Assembly (NCBI GenBank): GCA_024279745.1
Contig: JAJRRE010000471.1
Coordinates: 1 to 11,398 of the forward strand
Reading direction: 5' to 3'
Source: Alphaproteobacteria bacterium
GTDB lineage: Bacteria; Pseudomonadota; Alphaproteobacteria; Rhizobiales; Hyphomicrobiaceae
Length of the DNA: 11,398 nucleotides
Of this stretch, positions 6,445 to 11,398 are shown one piece after another; the stretch's first letter is position 1, and each line of letters opens with the position of its first letter. The translations under genes were made by a program, and so were the position numbers. A model generated the notes under the pieces. The model was given only the letters and a program-made list of their open reading frames with translations, did no database searches and was not told the origin of the DNA.

Positions 6445-6473
6445 GGCGCTTGCCACTTCGGCAGGCGTCTTTT
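6445..6473 (+). terminator. Intrinsic terminator after the small basic gene
   Basis: A 10-bp stem (6445-6454 with 6460-6469, two of the pairs G-U) closes on the five-base loop ACTTC and is followed by TTTT. It terminates the plus-strand gene ending at 6365. Read on the minus strand, the same stem is followed after a few bases by TTTT, so it may also serve the DUF3750 gene ending at 6574. Confidence 0.7.
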
Positions 6474-6491
6474 GCGTGTGTAGTTTTCACC

Positions 6492-6568
6492 GGCGACAAA
6501 CGAGCGGCCAAGAGCGGATGGCGACAAACGGGTGGCTATAAACGGGTGTCCATGAACAAGCGGCCAAG
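6492..6568. repeat. Degenerate direct repeats in the spacer behind the DUF3750 gene
   Basis: GGCGACAAACG occurs at 6492-6502 and again at 6520-6530, and AGCGGCCAAG at 6503-6512 and 6559-6568, with decayed ACAAACGGGTGG-like copies between them. This looks like an old, drifting tandem duplication in noncoding DNA. Confidence 0.45.
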
Positions 6569-6573
6569 CGGCT

Positions 6574-7308
6574 TCACCCCGCTGCCATGCCGATCCGCCC
6601 CCAGCCTGGTAATTTAAGCGCAGGCCGTCGCAGATCGAGCCCCGCCACCGCACCAAACAGATTAATCTCAAATCCCTCGACCCAGGCCAGTGATATGCCC
6701 AATATGCCGCGCCAGGAGATCTGCCAGCCGGTGCCACTCGGCACCTTACCAACCAGACTTTCAGAATAATCTTTTCCCACCGCTGTCGGCAGCAATCCGG
6801 CGGCCAGTTCCGGCACGGCGCGGGCAATAAAGGCGACAAATGTATTGGAATTGGGCCCCGGCCATACGTGGTAATCGCCATAAGCGGCAAACGGATAACG
6901 AGAAATCGCCAGCCAGATTTTGGGAATGGCGCGCCGTGCTGCCGCGCCGCTCAATGAAGCGATGATCCGCGGCTCGTGCGAATACCAGCGCCCATCGGCC
7001 GCGTAATTGTTCTTGCGCACTGGCGCGCCCCAGCCAACGACATCATAGCGGGTATAAGATCTGGCGCCGCGCCGCTTGATCACCAGCCAACTGTGATGAG
7101 CAAATATACCTTTCCAGCGCCCGGTGCGTGCCGCCATCAGATAGACCACGGCGCGGCGCTGCGAAGAGGCGGGGGGAAGGAGCCCGGAGGACGACCAATC
7201 GGCGCTATGCCAATTCGGCGCTTGGGCTTGGGTTGCCCAAAAAGCGGCGTGACTAACCAAGGGCAGCAAAAACAGGAATAAAAAGAACAGCCAAACTCTT
7301 CGCAGCAT
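6574..7308 (-). CDS. DUF3750 domain protein, exported
   Basis: The 244-residue product fits the DUF3750 family, whose biochemical role is unknown. Seen: a strongly hydrophobic leader (about 5-21, FFLFLFLLPLVSHA, cleavage after SHA), then family-like motifs GRWKGIFAHHSWLVIK (63-78), YTRYDVVGWG (85-94), DGRWYSHEP (105-113), YHVWPGPNSNTFVAFI (146-161), VPELAAGLLPTAVGKDY (165-181), and a Gly/Trp-rich C-terminal part (GWQISWRGILGISLAWVEG). The conserved His, Asp and Asn residues hint at a binding or catalytic pocket, but that is speculation. The protein should act in the periplasm or at the membrane. The ATG at 7308 has only a weak ribosome-binding site (AAGGG about nine bases upstream). It follows gatB in the same direction after 187 bases that contain a 12-bp tandem repeat, and probably has its own promoter there. 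Confidence 0.82.
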   Translation of the reverse strand: MLRRVWLFFLFLFLLPLVSHAAFWATQAQAPNWHSADWSSSGLLPPASSQRRAVVYLMAARTGRWKGIFAHHSWLVIKRRGARSYTRYDVVGWGAPVRKNNYAADGRWYSHEPRIIASLSGAAARRAIPKIWLAISRYPFAAYGDYHVWPGPNSNTFVAFIARAVPELAAGLLPTAVGKDYSESLVGKVPSGTGWQISWRGILGISLAWVEGFEINLFGAVAGLDLRRPALKLPGWGRIGMAAG

Positions 7309-7375
7309 TTACCGTACCCTTCATATCAAGATCGAGTCGCACCCAATATGCTGAGTTTTACGTCGATAACGTCAT

Positions 7376-7419
7376 TTCCGTGACAACTTCGGTAACAACT
7401 TCGGTGACAACTTTTGTCA
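7376..7419. repeat. 12-bp tandem repeat of TTCNGTNACAAC, three copies, plus inverted repeat
   Basis: TTCCGTGACAAC (7376), TTCGGTAACAAC (7388) and TTCGGTGACAAC (7400) are head-to-tail. The last copy runs into TGACAA-CTT-TTGTCA (7405-7419), a perfect 6-bp inverted repeat. Read on the minus strand, towards the DUF3750 start at 7308, this gives TTGACA followed by TTGTCA, TTGTTA and TTGTCA about every 12 bases, a row of -35-like hexamers. A weak promoter (TTGACA at 7420-7415, TGTTAC at 7397-7392, 17-base spacer) could be built from it. Confidence 0.5.
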
Positions 7420-7495
7420 ACGTCACAGCTACGGCCGCGACCATGGCGAAAAATAACGCACGCCCGCAATCGGCCAGGATCTATGAGGTTGCGGC

Positions 7496-9124
7496 TTAAT
7501 CTACGCCCAGCTTTTTCTTCACCAACTCGCTGACTGCCTGCGGATTGGCCTTGCCGCCGGTGGCTTTCATCACCTGGCCAACGAACCAACCGGCTAATGA
7601 CGGTTTTTCTTTCGCTTTTTCGACCTGCCCGGGATTGGCGGCGATCACGTCATCGACGGCCGCTTCAATGGCGCCCATGTCCGTGACCTGTTTCATACCG
7701 CGCGCCTCAACGATTTGCGCCGGTTCGCCGCCTTCGCTCCAAACGATCTCAAACAAATCCTTGGCGATTTTTCCAGAAATCGATTTATCGGCAATCAAAT
7801 CTATGATGCTGCCCAATTGCCCCGCCGACATCGGGCTGGCGGCAATGTCGAGCGCTTCTTTGTTGAGCCTGCCGAACAATTCATTGATCACCCAATTGGC
7901 GGCAATCTTACCATCGCGGGCGGCGGCCTTACCTTTCGCAGCCTTGGTCTTTCCTGCCTTGCCTTTGCCTGCTTTTTTGCCTTTGGATTTCCCCGAAGCT
8001 TTGCCCTTGCCTTTGCCAGTGCCAGCACTTGACTTGTCGCCATCGCTTGTTGTGGCAGGGCCGGCACCCGCATTATTTGCACTTTTGCCCAAGACCACAT
8101 CCTCGAAGAAATCAGCGTGCTCCTTTTCTGCCACCAGCACACCGGCGTCATAAGCTGACAGGCCATAGTCTTGCATAAAGCGTGCATGTTTTTCGTCGGG
8201 CAATTCCACCAAATCGGCTTTCAACCCATCGACAAAAGCCTGGCTGAATTCCAGCGGCAGCAGATCCGGGTCGGGGAAATAGCGATAATCATGCGCTTCT
8301 TCCTTGGAGCGCATTGAGCGCGTCTGCCCGGCAGCCACATCCAAAAGCCGCGTTTCCTGGGCAATAGTGCCGCCGTCTTCAATGATATCGATTTGGCGGC
8401 GGGCCTCAATGCCAATTGCCTGACCGATAAACCGGATTGAATTGACGTTTTTGATTTCGCAGCGTGTGCCCAGCTCTTCGCCGGGGCGGCGCACGGACAC
8501 ATTCACATCGGCGCGCAGATTTCCCTTTTCCATGTCGCCATCGCAGGTTCCCAGATAGCGCAGGATTGAGCGCACTTTAGTGACATAGGCCTTGGCCTGT
8601 TCGGCTGAGCGCAAATCGGGTTTGGAGACGATTTCCATAAGCGCTACGCCGGAGCGATTGAGATCCACATAGGAATATTCAGGATGCTGGTCATGGATCG
8701 ATTTGCCTGCATCCTGCTCCAAATGCAGCCGCTCAATGCCAATCGTAATCTCCTCGCCGTCGGCCTCGATCTTCACTTCCCCTTCACCAATAATCGGATA
8801 TTTGAATTGCGAAATCTGATACCCTTGCGGCAGATCGGGATAGAAGTAATTCTTGCGGTCGAATTTCGACATCAGGTTGACCTGTGCCTTTAGTCCAAGA
8901 CCTGTTCGCACCGCTTGTGCCACGCATTCTTCATTGATCACCGGCAGCATTCCGGGCATAGCCGCATCGACCAGCGACACATGGGTGTTGGGCGGCGCGC
9001 CAAAACCTGTCGAGGCGCCGGAGAACAGTTTGGCATTGGAGTTAACCTGGGCATGAACCTCTAGTCCAATTACCAATTCCCAATCGCCTGTTGCCCCCGG
9101 TATCAGATTATTAACCGCTGCCAT
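7496..9124 (-). CDS. gatB: Aspartyl/glutamyl-tRNA amidotransferase subunit B with a Lys/Gly-rich insertion
   Basis: GatB is the tRNA-binding kinase-like subunit of the GatCAB complex, which converts Glu-tRNA(Gln) and Asp-tRNA(Asn) to the amide forms in the cytoplasm. Clear family motifs are ELVIGLEVHAQ (16-26), KNYFYPDLPQGYQISQ (91-106), DLNRSGVALMEIVSKPDLRS (154-173), GNLRADVNVSVR (201-212), HDYRYFPDPDL (278-288), and a complete YqeY-like tail (AANWVINELFGRLNKE, GKIAKDLFEIVW, AGWFVGQVMK). At 542 residues it is longer than the usual 475-500. The excess is a low-complexity segment at about 347-402, between the ADFFEDVV helix and ARDGKIAANW. I chose the ATG at 9124 because GGAGA lies just upstream and family homology starts there; the frame is open further 5' to about 9265 without family sequence. 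No gatC or gatA is adjacent. Confidence 0.96.
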   Translation of the reverse strand: MAAVNNLIPGATGDWELVIGLEVHAQVNSNAKLFSGASTGFGAPPNTHVSLVDAAMPGMLPVINEECVAQAVRTGLGLKAQVNLMSKFDRKNYFYPDLPQGYQISQFKYPIIGEGEVKIEADGEEITIGIERLHLEQDAGKSIHDQHPEYSYVDLNRSGVALMEIVSKPDLRSAEQAKAYVTKVRSILRYLGTCDGDMEKGNLRADVNVSVRRPGEELGTRCEIKNVNSIRFIGQAIGIEARRQIDIIEDGGTIAQETRLLDVAAGQTRSMRSKEEAHDYRYFPDPDLLPLEFSQAFVDGLKADLVELPDEKHARFMQDYGLSAYDAGVLVAEKEHADFFEDVVLGKSANNAGAGPATTSDGDKSSAGTGKGKGKASGKSKGKKAGKGKAGKTKAAKGKAAARDGKIAANWVINELFGRLNKEALDIAASPMSAGQLGSIIDLIADKSISGKIAKDLFEIVWSEGGEPAQIVEARGMKQVTDMGAIEAAVDDVIAANPGQVEKAKEKPSLAGWFVGQVMKATGGKANPQAVSELVKKKLGVD

Positions 9125-9506
9125 GATGTCTCCAAGTCTTTCGTGATCAGTATAGGCTGCATAGGCGTGCGCCCTTGAAATTTCGAACCTATCGCATAGC
9201 GCAGGAGACCGGCGGCGGCAAGGTCGGCTGTGCTTTTCAAGCCTGCAAGGTTGAAGGAACAGCACTTTGATGCTGGGGACGTGGTGCCGGCCGGAGCTGC
9301 AATCGAGCGGCCAGGCTTTGAAACCGGCCGCTGGTTGAACAAGCGCTGATGTTTCCTTCTGGCTACTTTGTTTTCCAGCCCGATAGCATAAGCAAAACCA
9401 ACGAATTCTTAATTCTCAATTTCATTTTTCGACACAATCTTGCTCAGGTCTCATGGTTGGGTGCGCAGATAAGTGGGCACATCATTAAATTCATTTGGGG
9501 GACATT
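9125..9506. other. 382-base gap between divergent gatB and bactofilin genes
   Basis: No convincing gene is seen. The gap must hold promoters for both neighbours. On the minus strand a TATACT (9154-9149) ends about 24 bases before the gatB ATG and could be a -10 box, though no good -35 lies at standard spacing. An open frame on the minus strand reaching about 9342 overlaps the gatB start, begins with TTG and resembles nothing. The half near 9360-9450 is AT-rich. Confidence 0.45.
9149..9154 (-). promoter_or_regulatory. Candidate -10 box for gatB
   Basis: TATACT on the minus strand matches the sigma-70 -10 consensus at five of six positions and would start transcription about 20 bases before the gatB ATG. 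The -35 region (TCAAGG-like) is poor, so confidence is low. Confidence 0.3.
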
Positions 9507-10112
9507 ATGTTCACACGCTCAAACGGCACCACCGGCTCCAGCAGCCCGGCAGATACAGCAGGTCAGACCGGCTTAGGCCCCAAGCCTCAGATCGCCGATC
9601 GCACACCAGCTTCGCCTTCAATGCCGTCGTCGATGCCGGCTGCGCCGGCTGTTAGCGCCAAAGATTCAGAAGGTGCTAAACGTTTATCCATTATCAGCAA
9701 TGATCTGACCATTATGGGCCAGGACCTTAAGATCATCTCTAAAAGCGCCTTGCAGGTCGATGGTGAAATCCAGGGCGAAATTCGCGGCATCGATGTCACC
9801 GTTGGCAAGCTTGGCAAAGTGGTTGGCACAATCGCCGCTGAAACCGTTACGGTCGACGGCCAGGTTATGGGCGCTATTCAGGCGGTTAAGGTCACCATGC
9901 GGACCAATGCGCGGGTTGAAGGCGATGTACATCACCAGTCTTTAACCATTGAAGAGGGGGCTGTATTCGATGGCCGCTCCAAACGCCATGACAACAGCGC
10001 CGAACTGGTAACGCAAATCGACCAGAGCCGTGATGGCACGCCGGCGTCTTCGGCGCCGACAACGTCAAACGCTGGGTCACAATCGGCAACACCACCGACA
10101 TTGCAAAGTTAA
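9507..10112 (+). CDS. Bactofilin family cytoskeletal protein
   Basis: Bactofilins (polymer-forming, PF04519 family) self-assemble without nucleotide into filaments that organise cell-wall synthesis, stalks or other polar structures on the cytoplasmic face of the membrane. From the ATG at 9507 the product is 201 residues. A disordered Ser/Pro/Ala/Thr-rich head (1-58) is followed by the compact beta-helix domain at about 61-160, with its characteristic repeats of about six residues (LQVDGEIQGEIRG, VTVGKLGKVVGTI, VTVDGQVMGAI, ARVEGDVHHQSLTIEEGAVFDG), and a disordered Ser/Thr-rich tail. GGGGGA (9497-9502), four bases before this ATG, decides the start over an upstream in-frame TTG at 9495. It is a stand-alone gene ending in a strong terminator; no M23 peptidase partner, often found beside bactofilins, is in the window. 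Confidence 0.92.
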   Translation: MFTRSNGTTGSSSPADTAGQTGLGPKPQIADRTPASPSMPSSMPAAPAVSAKDSEGAKRLSIISNDLTIMGQDLKIISKSALQVDGEIQGEIRGIDVTVGKLGKVVGTIAAETVTVDGQVMGAIQAVKVTMRTNARVEGDVHHQSLTIEEGAVFDGRSKRHDNSAELVTQIDQSRDGTPASSAPTTSNAGSQSATPPTLQS

Positions 10113-10138
10113 TCGAAGCAATCTTGAATTCAAACTCT

Positions 10139-10177
10139 AAGGCGCAAGATGAGGTTCATTCTTCTTGCGCCTTTTTT
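10139..10177 (+). terminator. Intrinsic terminator after the bactofilin gene
   Basis: An 11-bp perfect stem, AAGGCGCAAGA (10139-10149) with TCTTGCGCCTT (10163-10173), spans a 13-base loop and runs into a six-T tract (10172-10177). It begins 27 bases after the bactofilin stop codon. Confidence 0.93.
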
Positions 10178-10314
10178 GTTGTGGGCGACTGTTATCGACT
10201 GCTGGATTTCGCAGTGCTGCGCAGCGCGCAAAAAAGCCGCTTGCCACGAGGAGCAGTTGCCGGATGCACGGGGGGCCCCGATTGAGCTATTGCCCCATTG
10301 GGTGCAGGCTTGTC

Positions 10315-10340
10315 TTTGAATTCAGGCCTTGAATTCAGGC
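10315..10340. repeat. 13-bp tandem duplication at the end of the small membrane gene
   Basis: TTGAATTCAGGC at 10316-10327 recurs at 10329-10340, a head-to-tail copy with a 13-base period. The right copy contains the stop codon of the minus-strand gene ending at 10335, so the duplication repeats its last bases and stop downstream without changing the protein. Confidence 0.6.
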
Positions 10341-10631
10341 TTTCTTTTGTGTCTTGAACCCCACGAAAAACCAAACCAGACCGACAATGAACGACAGCAC
10401 GAAAACACCGCCGACGGACTGCATATCGCCGACATAAAAACCAAGCCTGTTTACCAGCCAGACAAAAGCCAATCCGGCAAAGCCAGCCGCAAATCCGCCG
10501 ACAATAATCTTTTGCATCTCATTGGCATAGCGGCCGACGAAAAATCCCGCCAATATCGCCCCGGGGTTCATCACCGCGACAAACAGCATCTGCTGCAAAT
10601 CCGCCCCCATTGCTACGGCCATTACACTCAT
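10335..10631 (-). CDS. Small three-helix membrane protein, unknown function
   Basis: The 98-residue product has three likely membrane helices at about 15-34 (MLFVAVMNPGAILAGFFVG), 41-61 (KIIVGGFAAGFAGLAFVWLV) and 74-92 (GGVFVLSFIVGLVWFFVGF), rich in Gly and small residues, and a short basic C-terminus (KTQKKA). There is no cleavable signal. I do not recognise a family. Its ATG overlaps the TGA of the upstream chorismate mutase gene (ATGA at 10631-10628), so the two are almost certainly co-transcribed and translationally coupled. That linkage does not by itself show a role in aromatic amino acid synthesis; the conserved-looking, Met-rich start and helix packing could suit a small regulatory or scaffold membrane protein. 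Confidence 0.75.
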   Translation of the reverse strand: MSVMAVAMGADLQQMLFVAVMNPGAILAGFFVGRYANEMQKIIVGGFAAGFAGLAFVWLVNRLGFYVGDMQSVGGVFVLSFIVGLVWFFVGFKTQKKA

Positions 10632-10963
10632 TCTTTTGGTTCCAAATTCTGGGCTGTTTTATTGCTTTCATCCAGCTTGCGTTCTTCATATTGAATGAAC
10701 CAGCCGATCATCTGCCGCCACAAGGCCTCGACCAAATCTGGCGGCACACCGCGCTCCTGCGCCCTTGCCCGCACTTTATCCACCACATCTTGATTGCGCC
10801 ACGGCACATTCCCGGCAATTTTCTCACCAAGCTTGATCTGCCAGGCACGCTCTACATAGCCAAACCGCTGCGCCAACAGATCCACCAAAGCCCGATCCAG
10901 CCGATCGATCTCATCGCGAACATCGCTCATTGACGTGCACTCTTCCGGCGCCCGCTCACCCAT
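10628..10963 (-). CDS. AroQ-class chorismate mutase family protein
   Basis: The 111-residue product (from the ATG at 10963) is an all-helical chorismate mutase type II protein, the class that turns chorismate into prephenate for phenylalanine and tyrosine synthesis. Counting from MSDV, the first helix reads VRDEIDRLDRALVDLLAQRFGYVERAWQIK, with an Arg, a second Arg and a Lys where E. coli has Arg11, Arg28 and Lys39. VPWR and the late LWRQMIGWFIQYEERK follow the pattern of short single-domain alphaproteobacterial forms. The Asp48 and Glu52 positions of E. coli do not seem kept, so a related lyase or binding role is possible. GGGAG seven bases before the ATG at 10963 supports that start; another ATG at 10930 fits where family homology begins. 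Coupled by ATGA to the following membrane protein gene. Confidence 0.82.
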   Translation of the reverse strand: MGERAPEECTSMSDVRDEIDRLDRALVDLLAQRFGYVERAWQIKLGEKIAGNVPWRNQDVVDKVRARAQERGVPPDLVEALWRQMIGWFIQYEERKLDESNKTAQNLEPKE

Positions 10964-11094
10964 TGCGTCACTCCCATTTTGCTTGTCCAAACGAATAGCA
11001 AAATTTGGCGCGCTTTAACAGATGCGTTCGGCCGCGAACCGTCGCACCACCAATTAAAGCGTTAATCAAAGCGCTGTAAGCCAGGCCAGGTCAG

Positions 11095-11398
11095 TTACTT
11101 GTCTTTGCCAATTGCCGGGGGAAGCCCCCCAATTTCTTGCGCATTGTTGCGCTGGCCAAACCGCAAGCATGTAACCGGCACTAGCGGCAGCTTGCCCTCG
11201 CGCTTCAATTTCAACAGCGCCGCACAGGCCGCGCGCCGCTGAGCAGGCGTCATACCACCACTGGAAGACGGGCCACTGGAAGACGGGCCTCGCCTGTTAC
11301 CGATAGAACGGGAAGCCGTTGGTTTGTCGTTGAACACATCGCTCCCGCGCGCTGCTGTGCCAGCGGGTAATCCAGCTGGTTTTGCCTCGCTGGAAATA
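11095..11398 (-). CDS. C-terminal part of an unrecognised Ser/Pro-rich protein, start off the window
   Basis: The frame is open from the right edge to the TAA at 11095, giving about 100 visible residues; a GTG at 11337 could be an internal start, but nothing forces it. The first half is low-complexity (Ala, Pro, Gly, Ser), including GPSSSGPSSSG encoded by a 15-bp tandem duplication. The second half, MTPAQRRAACAALLKLKREGKLPLVPVTCLRFGQRNN, is basic and has two cysteines; it could be a short folded or amphipathic-helical tail. I do not recognise the family and cannot place it in the cell. It runs in the same direction as the chorismate mutase gene, with about 130 bases between. Confidence 0.5.
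   Translation of the reverse strand, partial: ISSEAKPAGLPAGTAARGSDVFNDKPTASRSIGNRRGPSSSGPSSSGGMTPAQRRAACAALLKLKREGKLPLVPVTCLRFGQRNNAQEIGGLPPAIGKDK
11258..11287. repeat. 15-bp tandem duplication within the partial gene
   Basis: CCACTGGAAGACGGG occurs twice in a row (11258-11272 and 11273-11287), perfect and in frame, and encodes the repeated GPSSS. The perfect identity suggests a recent slippage event. Confidence 0.85.

Noticed and set aside
9125..9265. Longer GatB start at 9265
   Set aside because: The extra 47 residues are Arg/Cys-rich and unlike GatB; the ATG at 9124 has a good GGAG and begins just before the conserved ELVIGLEVHAQ.
9103..9342. Minus-strand frame overlapping the gatB start, possibly a gatC-like gene
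   Set aside because: It starts with TTG, overlaps gatB and shows no GatC features.
10213..10228. GCTGCGCAGC palindrome as a terminator for the minus-strand operon
   Set aside because: A short T-run is nearby on the minus strand but lies before the palindrome, not after it, so the order is wrong for an intrinsic terminator.
10192..10374. 60-codon minus-strand frame behind the chorismate mutase operon
   Set aside because: It overlaps the end of the membrane gene, lacks any pattern and reads through palindromic noncoding DNA.

Overview
The window looks like chromosomal DNA of an alphaproteobacterium. The GatB, bactofilin, chorismate mutase and DUF3750 proteins all read as alphaproteobacterial types, and no plasmid, phage or insertion-sequence signature is visible. 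This placement comes from protein style only; no rRNA or tRNA gene is present.

Left part (1-4308, all minus strand). Three exported proteins are read in the order TAXI-type periplasmic binding protein (4308-3043), a composite monoheme c-type cytochrome (2655-1225), and a Tat-exported flavoprotein of the flavocytochrome c sulfide dehydrogenase family (1078 to beyond position 1). Together they suggest a periplasmic redox module in which the flavoprotein oxidises a substrate (sulfide, judged by family) and the cytochrome takes the electrons. The cytochrome is not the usual FccA. It carries an Ig/cadherin-like domain in front of the heme domain and Sel1-type helices behind it, joined by two near-identical Gly/Ala/Pro linkers. 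The 387-base gap between the TAXI and cytochrome genes holds a large imperfect hairpin and a 19-bp tandem repeat.

Middle (4309-7308). A gene-poor stretch of 721 bases precedes a secreted coiled-coil protein (5030-5953, plus) and a 64-residue very basic protein (6171-6365, plus) that ends at a good intrinsic terminator. A DUF3750 protein (7308-6574, minus) faces this terminator.

Right part (7309-11398). gatB (9124-7496, minus) carries an unusual Lys/Gly/Ala-rich insertion of about 56 residues and has no gatC or gatA next to it. A bactofilin gene (9507-10112, plus) ends in a textbook terminator. A chorismate mutase gene and a small membrane protein gene (10963-10335, minus) are coupled by an ATGA overlap. 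The window closes with the C-terminal part of an unrecognised Ser/Pro-rich protein running in from the right edge.

Short tandem duplications with 12-19 bp periods recur in the intergenic DNA and in several of the coding regions, which may be a habit of this genome. The best candidate for something undescribed is the composite cytochrome with its flavoprotein and TAXI partner; the GatB insertion comes next.
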